A stretch of 64,000 bases of DNA from Mesostigma viride (lineage: Eukaryota > Streptophyta > Mesostigmatophyceae > Mesostigmatales > Mesostigmataceae). Under the pieces are notes generated by a model. The model had not been told where the DNA came from. It saw only the letters and a program-made list of their open reading frames with translations, and did no database searches. The DNA is taken from the NCBI GenBank assembly GCA_009746045.1, contig RPFO01002315.1, positions 1-64,000 on the forward strand. Reading direction: 5' to 3'. The position numbers were made by a program, and so were the translations under genes. Below, piece by piece: positions 9,838 through 32,814 of this stretch. Positions within the stretch are counted from its first letter, which is position 1; the number at the start of each line of letters is the position of its first letter.

Positions 9838-11205
9838 TGGGCTCCCTCGATTGACAACGCACCATCGGGACCTGACCCCAAAGAAAGCAAGCCTGCTTAT
9901 ACGCGCGCTCCTACATGCATCGAGAAACAATGCACAACGCAGAAGAACCAAGACAGCTCGCAGGAAAGAAAAGAGCACCAGCAACCCCGCTCGCCAGTTG
10001 CATGTACTTACAACTGTTGCAAGGTGATGGCGAGCACAGTCGACGGTAACTCGCCTGGCAATATTTGCTCCGCCTGGCAACATAACAAGGCAATATCACT
10101 CTTCGAAGTGAAGCTAAATTGGCAAATGCAGCAATCCAAAGGAACAATCGATAGTAATGCCGACCCTTGATTTACTGGATTGGACCAGTCGTCCACGACA
10201 AACACTGTCAAGCTCTGGAGAAAATCCATGATGAAATGCCTTATCTATCGAATTGCAATTAATGATAACTTGCATGCTTAGCAACAAGATATTGAAACGT
10301 CAATCTACGTTTAGGTAAATGTCCATGCCGCCCCCGTCAATATCCGGAATGTTTCTCCCGCCATGGCTGCACTTACGGCGCCTAACTACAGTAATTTACG
10401 CGCCCGCAGGCCCAGCTTGGACAGCCAGGGCGGCACATTCTGACCTGGCCTGGCCCCAAGGACATTCCCAAAAGGGTAGGGAAACCTGTCACCAACTACG
10501 TTCAGATGCTGCTGGACGACCTCGTGGTCCCAGCCCAGTTTGAACACCGCATCCACTCTCTCTCCCGTCTTTGGACTGCCATGCAGGACAAGACGCGGTG
10601 GAAGAAGATTGTCAAGGCACACACGCCCGACCCTGTGGGCAAGCCACCTCCCCCCAAGCGGAGGAGGCGTTTTGATGAGTAGTGCAGTTAGGATTTTCTA
10701 GATAGAGTTAGGATAGTTCGATCATGCACGCGGCTTCCTCCACCCCATCCATCATGAAATATGTGCTACATGACCTCCCCACGGAGGCATGTTATAATTT
10801 ATTTATTTATTTATTTTATTTATCCACTCTCTCTCCCGTCTTTGGACTGCCATGCAGGACAAGACGCGGTGGAAGAAGATTGTCAAGGCGCACACGCCCG
10901 ACCCTGTGGGCAAGCCACCTCCCCCCAAGCGGAGGAGGCGTTTTGATGAGTAGGGCAGTTAGGATTTTCTAGATAGAGTTAGGATAGTTCGATCACGCGG
11001 CTTCCTCCACCCCATCCATCATGAAATATGTGCTACATGACCTCCCCACGGAGGCATGTTATAATTTAATTTAATTTAATTTAAGGCCCAGCGGCCGACA
11101 GGCGAGCCTTGTATGCAGGCTACGGACCTGCTACGGACCTGCTTGGAGTACCGCGCCACTAGGCTCGGGTGAGTCTGGATGCGCATCCAGACTCATGAGT
11201 CTGAA
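9838..11205 (-). repeat. Dispersed repeat, arm B, split by a LINE insertion
   Basis: Reverse complement of arm A (3541-4233), in two parts: 9838-10415 and 11085-11205. The outer palindromes recur at 11175-11190 and 11187-11203. The interruption 10416-11084 is a retrotransposon insertion, so arm B predates that insertion. Confidence 0.85.
10409..11091 (+). mobile_element. LINE insertion (two tandem 3' ends) with 7-bp target duplication
   Basis: Perfect 7-bp repeats GGCCCAG at 10409-10415 and 11085-11091 bound the insert, and the uninterrupted target is seen in arm A. The insert opens in frame with the C-terminus of a LINE protein (GKPVTNYVQMLLDDL..., then SRLWTAMQDKTRWKKIV) ending in a basic tail, PKRRRRFDE, and stop at 10680. 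A 3' UTR and an ATTT-rich tail follow at 10797-10820. From about 10825 the last 45 codons, the stop and the 3' UTR are repeated, ending in an (AATTT)n tail. Two 3' ends inside one pair of target duplications suggest template re-use or a second insertion into the first tail. Confidence 0.8.
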
Positions 11206-11382
11206 AAATATGGTCCAACCCGGTCAGTCCAGGACTCCAGGGTCAGTCAGTCAGTAACTATTATTATGTCAGCACGCCCTTGGCGCGCCGGTCATTGGTC
11301 AATGGTAAGAAATATACAGTGTACGTACGGGGCACGCCGGTCACTGGCACGCCAGTCAATCGTACAACAATAGCCAATGTAT

Positions 11383-11855
11383 TATTGTGATGGCACTGTA
11401 TATATTGTGACCGGGCGGAGCGGGCCAAGCTCCTGGCCTACAGCGACGTCGGGCACCATCGTGTGGTGCCCTTTGTCCTGGAGGAGTTTGGGGCCATGGG
11501 GCCCCTGACCTCCGCCTTCTTCAAGGAGTGTTGCCGGCTCCGGGAGGACCGGCTGGACCTGGAGGGCCAGCGGGCCCCATGGTCGGCGCGGACCTGGACG
11601 TCATATTGGCGTCAGCGCTTGTCGGTGGCGCTGACTCGGGCCATGGCTGACATCATGCTCCGCCGTACGCGGGCTGATTTTGCGGTGCAGCAGGGCTATT
11701 AGGTTCCTCCCGTTAGGCGTTTCCATTGGTCTTATCGTAGTATAGAGCTTTGACATGGCTCTGTCTATAGGTTTATAGCTGGGCGTTTGCTTTGGTTTGA
11801 GTGATTTCACTCTGCTGTAAGTAATTATATTTTTAATATATATATTGTGATGGCA
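11383..11855 (+). mobile_element. LINE 3' end with 13-bp target duplication
   Basis: TATTGTGATGGCA occurs at 11383-11395 and 11843-11855. The insert encodes a LINE C-terminus (RAKLLAYSDVGHHRVVPFV and onward, stop at 11700-11702) and a 3' UTR related to the minus-strand insert at 8401-8595. The phrase VPFVLEEFGAMGP resembles the post-reverse-transcriptase segment of algal and plant LINE proteins (family knowledge). It is 5'-truncated and not autonomous. Confidence 0.8.
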
Positions 11856-11910
11856 TGCTGTTCAGTGTTCTGGCCCTCGGCCGTTTCCAAATCTCTGTTG
11901 CGCATGTGCG

Positions 11911-12187
11911 GAGTTGAGTTGAGTTGAGTTGAGTTGAGTTGAGTTGAGTTGAGTTGAGTTGAGTTGAGTTGAGTTGAGTTGAGTTGAGTTGAGTTGAGTT
12001 GAGTTGAGTTGAGTTGAGTTGAGTTGAGTTGAGTTGAGTTGAGTTGAGTTGAGTTGAGTTGAGTTGAGTTGAGTTGAGTTGAGTTGAGTTGAGTTGAGTT
12101 GAGTTGAGTTGAGTTGAGTTGAGTTGAGTTGAGTTGAGTTGAGTTGAGTTGAGTTGAGTTGAGTTGAGTTGAGTTGAGTTGAGTTGA
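11911..12187 (+). repeat. (GAGTT)n pentanucleotide array 1
   Basis: About 55 near-perfect GAGTT units. On the minus strand all frames read Leu-Asn-Ser-Thr-Gln, an artefact. It starts 55 bases after the LINE target duplication at 11855. Confidence 0.97.
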
Positions 12188-12435
12188 GATGACATGCCCA
12201 GCCCCTTGGAGCTTTTCCATGCTCTCCTGGGACGCAACAGGGTGTTTACTTGCATTCCTCACGGTGACCTTACGCGCGTCACTAATTGGCTCCCCTGGTC
12301 ACATTATGCTCCTTTCTAAACCTTTCACCTATCACACTACCCTCAGTGGGTAACCAACTGGTCGATACGTGGTACCTCTTAACCTAACGATATTCCTATT
12401 CAGTTAATAAAAAATACCCATTTACCCGGAAAAAA

Positions 12436-12738
12436 GTTGAGTTGAGTTGAGTTGAGTTGAGTTGAGTTGAGTTGAGTTGAGTTGAGTTGAGTTGAGTTGA
12501 GTTGAGTTGAGTTGAGTTGAGTTGAGTTGAGTTGAGTTGAGTTGAGTTGAGTTGAGTTGAGTTGAGTTGAGTTGAGTTGAGTTGAGTTGAGTTGAGTTGA
12601 GTTGATCGAGTTGAGTTGAGTTGAGTTGAGTTGAGTTGAGTTGAGTTGAGTTGAGTTGAGTTGAGTTGAGTTGAGTTGAGTTGAGTTGAGTTGAGTTGAG
12701 TTGAGTTGAGTTGAGTTGAGTTGAGTTGAGTTGAGTTG
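12436..12738 (+). repeat. (GAGTT)n pentanucleotide array 2
   Basis: About 60 GAGTT units with one interruption (GATCGAGTT) near 12603. It is separated from array 1 by 248 bp of unique DNA and abuts the LINE coding fragment at 12739. Confidence 0.97.
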
Positions 12739-13177
12739 TCAGCGTGGCCGGCACCTCCTGACGTGCCGGCCGGGCCCCGTGATGTTAGACGCCGCAAGGC
12801 CCGCACCTTCAAAGAACAGCTAGTAGAGGACATGGCCGGGGGCCTAGGCCTCTCCGTGATTTGGAAGAAGATGATGGACAAGACCAAGTGGGCCCAGGTC
12901 ATAGAGGACAACGAGCCCCCCCTGTGGGGAAGCGCCCGCGTGTGCAAACCCGCGGGAGGCACGCCAGACCGGACAGCTCCCCTAGGGTAGCGTGATGATG
13001 TTTACAGATAGATGTTGTAGTTAGTGATGCTGTTAGATAGATGTAAATAGATTAGCCCGGTAGGACTGTTTGCACTGACCCATCCATCCATCCATCCATC
13101 CATCGGGGTTAATTAATGCTCCGTGACTCCCCAACGGGAGCACGAGTCTAATTAATTGATCAATTAATTAATTAATG
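12739..13177 (+). mobile_element. 5'-truncated LINE: C-terminal coding end, 3' UTR and tail
   Basis: The frame reads RRRKARTFKEQLVEDM, later LSVIWKKMMDKTKWAQV, the C-terminal block typical of LINE polymerases with a DKxKW core; the same block occurs at 10560-10620 as DKTRWKKIV. The stop is at 12988-12990. The 3' UTR contains AGCCCGGTAGGACTGTTTGC, six CATC units, GGGGTTAATTAATGC, TCCGTGACTCCCCAACGGG and an AATT-rich tail ending at 13177. This is the least expanded form of the CATC-containing 3' end. Confidence 0.7.
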
Positions 13178-14480
13178 CAGCCACCTGGCCACCCGACCCG
13201 TACCCACACAGCTGGTCACACACTCGCACGCCCGTGCACCCAGACACTCACCCGTCCACACACCCAGTGACCCACCCACCCAGCAGCCGTGCACGTGCTA
13301 ACCCATGCACCTTTTATAACCAAGCGTGCACCTAGGCACCCAGCCACCGCCCGGGCCTACATACATACCAACCCACTTGGACATCCACCTGCGTGACCCA
13401 CCAACTGGCAAGGCACCAGCGCAACCCACCACACACCAATCAGGTAATATTAAGGAGGCATTCACCCATCCAATGAGCCAACCACCCAACCACCGAACCA
13501 CCGAAATTACACCCAGCCAGCTGGCCCCATATGCACCCCTCCGGCCACCCACCCTTGACCCACCCACGCACCCGTACCCACTCAACCATGCACTCACTGC
13601 CCCCACGGCAACCTTAAACCCACTGTCTGACCCACCCACACATGCATATTCTCAGCCAGCTAGCCATCCACCTACCTCACCCCCAACGTGCACAGCCCTT
13701 CACCCGCGATAGGTGAGACGGTCCCAACCATAAACCCATCCACACATCCATTATTATCTGTGCGCGCCACCCGTCCCTTCACCCACCCACGTACCACACC
13801 TAGTCATCTACGTTATCCACCAGCGGCCACCAACCACCAATGGCCCACCCACCAACCCACCAACCCATGCACACGCATCCCTAACCAACCAACCACCAAG
13901 CCACCACCGGCCCTCGAAACCGTGAGATTGTTTCACTCACGAATCCAACAACCCACCCACTTCGCAGTCCCCAAAGCATATTATCAATCACCCAGCCACC
14001 TGGCCATCCGCCTACAACCAACCAGTGACCCTTGCACTTATCCACCCACCATGACCAGCCAGCCAGCCACCCACCCTCTCCAACTGCCTCAGACAGTGCT
14101 CGGCCCAGCTACTCGGCCAGCCATTTACCACGGCATCCACCTTTCAGCCAGCCACCTGCATGCCATGGACCCACCCACGCCTAGGCATCCCTTGAAGCAT
14201 CTACAGCCTAAGCCTTAATTCCACGCAAGACTCCCACTGAGGGCAACTAAGCAACCAACCAACCAACCGACCAATCACCCGGCCAGCTACACAACCACCT
14301 GACCACCTAACCACTCAACAACCCAATCACCGAACCACCTACTAACTAAGTACCCAACACCCAAACCAGCCAGGCATGTGCCCGCTCATTCGCCCTCGCA
14401 TGCCCGCACCATCGCAAACCCGGACCCATACACGGCGCCCCGCTCACATAGCCAGCCACCCACCCACCCAGCCACCTGCT
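13178..14480. repeat. Degenerate CCAACCACC/CCACCCA low-complexity region
   Basis: About 1.3 kb dominated by irregular CCACC, CCAAC and CACCCA words without a fixed period. The open frame at 13688-14218 is rich in Pro, Thr and His only because of this composition. It looks like a decayed relative of the CCCA arrays. Confidence 0.7.
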
Positions 14481-15790
14481 CAACTCACGCATGAAGGCAA
14501 TATCAGCCATGCACGGCCTCACCTTGCATCACTGGCACTGCCTGGGTAATTTGCATGAGGCAGCTTCCATCTCGTTGTCAGTAACTGCAGAGGCTTTTTC
14601 TTCACAGTAATGAAAGAGCAACAACTTTGGAAACGTTCTCCTTTCCCTCTTTGAAACAGTCTTTCAATCAGAAAGACAAGGGCACTGAAACATCTGGACA
14701 AGGTGGCAATAACCACTGCATAATGCCCTTGAGAAAGTCTTATTAATCGAGCTCTCTACCCTTTGAGAAGCTGCCTTGCGTTAGCAACGATTCTGGGCCC
14801 TCTAGCTCGCTCACCTTGCTTAATCTGCGCTTCTTTATGACTGCCGGGAGATGCGAAGCTTGAGCCCAGCCTATCGTGGCGAGGTCGTCTGCCCGACCCA
14901 TCGATCACATCTCGAAACCGCACTGCCCGTCGGACGTACTAATTAAAACGATGCCCCCTTTGCCTTTTGTATCTAGCGTCAAAAGAACAATGAACTCGCT
15001 TGGAAAACACTGTCGCAAAGAGCTTTCTACAGGCATTATAAGCAGTTTTTGCAGCTTTTACCGCACTTACTGCACATCCGGAAGACCATCAATATTAGCG
15101 ACCTTTGCGCGGAATCCTGGGCACGCCATATGTCCTGCTGGCTTATTGCCGCAGGCTGGGCAGTAAGGAAGGTGGGGCATAGCGTAAAGAGCTAATTATC
15201 TGACGACAAAGATGTGCATAATTGCACGAAGCAAGAAACAGACGGATTTCACACCCCCGTATTTATTCCCGTCAATGCCGGAAAATTAAAAGCAAAACTC
15301 AACAAACGGAAACACTACAGTTTTCGGGAATATTATAACGAACAAGCTGAGCTATCGTGCCGGGATTTTCATTTCCTCCCGTATTCAGGACCTTGAGACA
15401 CGTACCACCGAGAAAATATCTGGATTTCGCGAAAAAACTGTTTCGCTGCAAAAAAAATGTTTTTGCACCGTTCAATGCCCTCGTCGCAATCACAACGCAT
15501 ATCATTCTACGCGTAAAGTTTGTAACATTCTACGCCTAAAGTTACTCCATGGATTAATCGTGATGTAATTAAGCTTCGTTTTGACACCTCGGGCGGCTGA
15601 AATGAGGCAAGTTTCAGAACGCTAGCTGATGCTCGACCGCCATGGGTGTTTTCGTCGTTTTCGTCTCTCGCGGTGAGGGAAAAATCTAGATCTCGGACGA
15701 AATCCGGACAATAATTTGCATGTGTAAAAATTTGGCGGGGCTCGCGGTGTTGTGGGTGTGGCCCTATAGCTCTTGGTAGCGGACGCTGAG
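14481..15790. other. Unassigned sequence; one Cys-rich frame on the minus strand
   Basis: No confident gene. On the minus strand, 15172-15100 reads YCPACGNKPAGHMACPGF, a CxxC-x7-H-x2-C arrangement with a preceding AG and a following GT, which could be a small zinc-binding exon or chance. No neighbouring exons could be linked. Confidence 0.25.
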
Positions 15791-15794
15791 GGTG

Positions 15795-16032
15795 TGACGG
15801 AGCATTGAATCGAGTGACAGTGTCATCAAGCGCTGCTCATTGCTCATCGCCTGGTCCAGGTCCACGCCTCGCAGCCGTAAAGGAGGATGCTGAGGACAAG
15901 GGCCTTGTACAGAATGCGCTTGCGCTGCTCACTCAGGTAGCGACATGTTCATGCAGAGCTTGTCGAGGCGGCGGAGGGCCGCGCAGGCCTGGCCAATGAG
16001 GGTGTTGATGTGGTCGGCCGTGGAAGGGAGCC
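15795..16032 (-). mobile_element. LINE reverse-transcriptase fragment
   Basis: On the minus strand this matches the better preserved fragment at 54747-55000 (shared blocks: CTGTACAAGGCCCTTGTCC-like and GAGCAGCGCAAGCGCAT-like). It encodes the segment after the polymerase core, including a remnant of LSERRKRILFKALV. It is frameshifted and short. Confidence 0.65.
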
Positions 16033-16041
16033 AGCTGCCAA

Positions 16042-16096
16042 ATTAATTAATTGATTAAACACGTGCTCGGGACCGTTGGGGAGTCACGGAGCACCG
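16042..16096 (-). mobile_element. Minimal LINE 3' tail
   Basis: The minus strand reads TGCTCCGTGACTCCCCAACG followed by a GAGCACGTG block and an AATT tail, the terminal part of the family whose fuller 3' ends are at 6043-6180 and 13040-13177. Confidence 0.55.
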
Positions 16097-16099
16097 AAG

Positions 16100-17515
16100 T
16101 GGGATTGTGCCGGCGCGAATATTTTGGCGCCGAAAAATTTCGCAGTACCCGTCCGTCCCGTGAAAAAGTGGTGCACGGTGCGCGCACCACTACCGGAGCT
16201 GGCCATGGCGACGTGAATTCAGGCAGAGTAGAAAAAGATAGCTCGCGGAATGCAGAGAAACTGAGCGAATCTTAAAGACGATGAGTAAATGATACTACTT
16301 CGTAGCGGAGTTCGCGTTTTTTTCCGTGTCGATGATTTTATTGATGACCATCGCCACGGGGGTCCAATATGATGTTTTCGTCGAGAGGAATAAATTATAA
16401 TGCACGCTGGCGGCGGTGATTGTCAGGTTTTATGGGCTTTACCTAGCGTCAAGGATGCGTTTAAACTGTTATTGGTAAAGCTTTAAAAAATTTGCTGGGT
16501 TTCGGCACGATTTCGATCCGTCATGATCGGTAAGACACTCTCCAGGCTCGCGGGATGCGCGTCTTATTATTCCATGGAAGGTTGTTCTTTCTTGCGCCGC
16601 TGGGCCAAGGACAATGCCGGTAATGGTACGATCGTGTGCTCAGCGTGACCCTATGGATGTTTCGCTTCCTTTATGGGTTATCAACGCAAGTTTTCGGCTT
16701 CTTTCCGTGCAGTTAGCGCCAGGTATAATGCCATTCCGTGCTGCGCATCGCCAGATTCCTGGCACCTTTCAGTGGTTTTTATGTACGTTGCATGGCTGGG
16801 ACGTGTCAAAGCGTGACCGTGGCATATCGTCAAGTTGTCAGGGATTTGCTGAGTGGTTTTTTGGAAGGAGATTGCTAGCAGCAGTCAGTTTTGTGTGAAT
16901 ATTGACGCGGCCTTTCTTAGCAGAGGCTTCATTGTGGTTAGAGGCTCACCAGATTGAGTTTGTTTCTTGGCAAACAATTGCGATGGAAAAAAAGGTGGCT
17001 GTGGTTTTTCTGAGGGGCATGCATACTGCATGGGTGGAACTGCACGTAGGTAGAGCCGGGTTATCATTGTCTTGTTGGCCTTCTCCCACTAAAATGGGAG
17101 AGCCCTAATTCATATGCTAGCAAGGCAAGGTAACCATGGTAAGAAGCCTTGGCAAGCAGCATGTATGATAATTCTGCTTTCTCTGTGGACTGTCTGTTGT
17201 TACCCTTGTTGGGCAATTAGTGGATATGGCTTTCTAGGTTGTGTTTGAATTTGGTCAGGTTGGTTTTGGGATGATGCCCACACCATAATAAACCTGGAAT
17301 ATATGCTTTTGAAGTGTTGGCTAGGCATGTAGAGCTACCTGCCTCATTGTTGTGCACATGCACACGCAACAGGTTGCCCGTGTCGAGGTAAGGCAAGGGC
17401 ACATGACGTGCCCAGCCACCTCCTTGTACATTGTGGTCGAATTGGGCATGCATGGTCAGGACTGAGCCTTTTGGATGGCATAGGAAGTGTTAGTGTGCCT
17501 TAATCGTTACTGATG
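16100..17515. other. Unassigned sequence
   Basis: Open frames of up to 94 codons (16614-16898, plus strand) occur, but none has an identifiable domain or linkable splice sites. Confidence 0.3.
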
Positions 17516-17516
17516 C

Positions 17517-17660
17517 CTTAAGTAAGTAAGTAAGTACTTGCGTGTCATGCGCAAAGGCATGCCACGGAGTACTATGCTAATCTCATTAGAAAAATAATTA
17601 CACAAAAGTTTAAACAAATATCGTCTGCATCATCCCCCAACCGTTAAGCACTGATGCCTT
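17517..17660 (+). repeat. Dispersed repeat R (AAGTAAGTACTTGCGTGTCATG family)
   Basis: It begins with AAGTAAGTAAGTACTTGCG, then TGTCATGCGCAAAGGCATG, CCACGGAGTACTATGC and TAATCTCATTAGAAA. Copies are at 54004-54120 and, split by a LINE, at 52978-53024 plus 53796-53860. A partial copy abuts the AAGT array at 29270-29330. The family is short and non-coding, and may be a SINE. Confidence 0.75.
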
Positions 17661-18240
17661 CCTTAGCGTCTGCACAGGTGGCCAACTGCCAAAATTAATA
17701 ACTGCTACAGCCTAGCTCAGAATGCCACCAAACTTTGACAGTGCCTTCTATGGTCATGACAGAATCTGACTTGTGCTTTTCAGGCCTAATTGATGTGTTA
17801 TGAGCAGTGTGTATGGGGACGCCCCCCCTAAAAAAGCGTATTTTTTGGTCAAAAATTAATAACATGAAGGGATGTGCTGATTTTGTTGATCCAAGTAGGT
17901 AGAAACCATGTCCCATGACAATTTTATGTGGGTTGTGCTTTTGGCATGCAACTGGTTCTCCCACTGTTCGGGGCAAGATGTGCCCCGGACAGCGTTTTTT
18001 TCTATTTTTAGCACATAGCCGGTGTATGGCTGGGGGTAGTACCCCCAACAAGTGGTGGTATGCATGCCCAAATATCATGTTTATGGTCCCCAAACATCAT
18101 TCAGTGGTTGTCAGTTGCATTTATGTAGTTATTAGGGGGCTTCAGTTTTTATACATTTCCATGGGACCCTCCCCTGAGTGTGCACAAAGGGTAGGGGGGC
18201 AGAGACCCCCCCCTTCCCTCACGCCACAGGCATGCATGCC
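17661..18240. other. Unassigned sequence
   Basis: Contains C-runs and short frames only. No gene or repeat family is recognised. Confidence 0.3.
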
Positions 18241-18241
18241 A

Positions 18242-18425
18242 TAGGGTGCTCTACCAGCTGCCAAGGAGCTTAAAGCGAGTCGCCAGGGGGGCGGGGCTGC
18301 CGTCCAGCAGGACGAGGTCCCTGCGGGGAAGCTGATGGCCATGACCTCCGTTTCCTTGCTGATAATAAGCCCCACCGCCGGTGCTTCCAGTGACAAGCTA
18401 TCTAGCCAGAGTTGGGCGGACTTTC
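18242..18425 (-). mobile_element. LINE reverse-transcriptase fragment downstream of the MATE gene
   Basis: The minus strand encodes AVGLIISKETEVMAIS, the conserved xGLxxSxxKTExM block after the polymerase active site, then a version of FKLLGSWLP (frame disturbed). The DNA matches 55000-55145 (CTGCCAAGGAGCTT, AAGCGAGTCGCC, TGACCTCCG). It lies 230 bp beyond the stop codon of the transporter gene and in the same orientation. Confidence 0.7.
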
Positions 18426-18651
18426 ATTCCAGCCTGGATGACGAGAGCTAGGTAGGAAACATCTGTACTCAGTAACAGACAATTATTAATCTATGAAGTC
18501 GTCTGTTTGCTATTGCACGATTTGGATGTCTCACTAGCTGATACCTGCTGATATGGCCGTGAATGTGGCATGTGTATTATGCATGGGTCCCAAATCTCAA
18601 TTCAGGCCTGCGGGCACTTGAACCCTCAAAAACATGTGCACTCATCGGTCC

Positions 18652-30833
<12,182 letters not shown>

Positions 30834-32523
30834 ATCGAAGGAATTAACGCAAACTAGAAAATTTCTTCCACGTGCGTCCTAATTATGTATTAGGTATCCA
30901 CATCCCGAGTTCTCAGTAGCAGACTATCATACATCAGGTCGTGCCTGGAAAAGGATCATAAAAAGATCATAACCCACTTGCGGCGTCTCCAAACGGACGA
31001 CAACCGAGCCGCAATCCATACGTAGCACGAGCTGGGCGATAGCGCAATCGGAATCGTCAGCGCCATCTTGAAGAGTCACGCAGGTCTTCAACCGGTGCAC
31101 AGCTCGCAGGCACAGATTCCGGCAGGAGAACGAGTACTGTCGGCATGTTGAGTGCCACTTCAACGGCAACCATGATTGATTTGCAAATCCGGTGCGCGAC
31201 TTCTCGGTGCACCAATTGCTCACTGCCCTATGATCTCAGGACCAAGTACCGGGGTAGTTCCAATTGGAACCACTCTCTTTCTCTGCGCGCAAAGCCTATG
31301 TTAGATTGCCCGCGTACTGCTACTTTTTGCTAAAGACTACGCTGTGAACAAACAAGGCTCAGGGCGATGCCATATTAATCAGGCATGCACGCATGTACGT
31401 CAGGCTAGCATCCCTGCTTGCAGTAATGGAGAATGACTGCACAGTTGCAGTTGCGCAATTATTACGAGCAGTCCATTCGACATTCGGTGTGCTAGGTTTT
31501 ACACATTCGTTTACGCTCAGTGCAGCGGGCGCGCTGTGAATTGTGATCGACCTTATGACACCATCACCTGTCACTTGTCACCCGCTCACGAGCGTCGAGC
31601 GCGCCATTGTGTGGATGGCCTAGCTTGTGATTGGGTGATACTAGTTACCATGCCATCTCTGATTAGTAGTTACATTCGTCAGCAGTGAAAACCAGCGTCC
31701 AGCGGAGCCCGTTTTGAGGCGTTTTCCGAAGAACTCGGAAAAATTCCCCCGTTGTTGTTGCTGTTACAACAGGGTTACATACCTCCTATATGTAACAGCT
31801 GTTAGCCTGTTGCTGTCTTGCTGTTGCCGTACCCCTCTTATTAGAAAGGGCGAAGGGAGTTAACTAGAGGCCGATTCAATAGACCGTATATCCCGCGTAT
31901 ATCGTCACTTACATTAAAAATCGGCTGAAATGATATTTATTCCCATTATTTACTCATTATTGATCGCATTGTTATCCATATTTAATCGGCTGAAATCGCC
32001 AAATTCCGGGGAAGTTGGCGATACCAGACCGTGATCATCATCCGAGCACGGGTTTAATTAGGTAGGTATGCAGGTACAATTGCCACACATTTCTACTTCT
32101 ATTCATCTCCACAATCCTGTACGCGTCCATCGCAGATAAGGCAACGGCAGGCTCGAGGTTTGACCATGGTCCGGACCCTCCAGGCCTGCGGTGGTTGTCT
32201 CATGGATATAGGTATTTGATAGGGCAATTAGCATGCATATGCCATTTGGCCCAACGCTATGATTGGCCCGATATGATCTCGAGCATATGCATAATGAGCA
32301 GCTCGCGGGTAGCCGCGGCACTGTTGCAGGGGTGGACTTACGGGTCAGCCTAGATGTGCATGATTAGCTTACAACGACTGCAGCTCGATAGTGACACAGC
32401 CGCCTGAAACTCGATGCGTCAACGTTTTGGCCGTTCTTGCAGAAACGTCTCGGCGCCGGGCACATTGATTCGGAGGCGACTCAGGTCTGGCTATCCTCGT
32501 ACTCGCCCAGTCTGTCGTGCATC
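30834..32523. promoter_or_regulatory. Shared divergent upstream region of the MATE and PDE genes
   Basis: The 1690 bp between the two start codons must hold both promoters, unless distant 5' exons exist. It contains no array longer than 30 bp, unlike the flanking introns. Notable are an inverted repeat, GTTACATA/TATGTAAC with a 7-nt loop (31774-31796), and the overlapping palindrome TAACAGCTGTTA (31793-31804). An open frame at 30927-31223 (minus) is Cys-rich but has no recognised domain. No TATA box could be assigned with confidence. Confidence 0.45.
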
Positions 32524-32814
32524 ATGAGGGGCACAGTTACCAACTACACGGTGCAGCCCGACGCTGCCGAGCAGGTTGTGCCGCACCAACTTCAAAAAAA
32601 AAAGGCCTTGCTACTGTCGATCGGAAGCTCCATTTCTCACCGCCTCACCATTCTCAAAGCGCGACTGGTGCTTTTGCTGGTCATCTGTGCCGCCATTATG
32701 ATCACGGCCCTGCTGACGTGGAAGTTCTCCATAGAAGCCACCGAGCATTCGTGCAACAATGTGTCGGCTCAGCTCCGCCGGGACGTCACGCAGGGTGCCA
32801 TGGAGGAACTGAAG
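32524..32814 (+). CDS. PDE gene exon 1: N-terminus and membrane helix 1
   Basis: 97 codons ending GAACTGAAG before GTGAGC, phase 0. It holds a basic stretch (KARL) before the hydrophobic helix, consistent with a cytoplasmic N-terminus. Homologous to 2391-2098 (minus). Confidence 0.85.

Noticed and set aside
13326-14218. Pro/Thr/His-rich frames of 128 and 176 codons
   Set aside because: Composition follows from degenerate CCACCC words; no fixed domain and no splice context.
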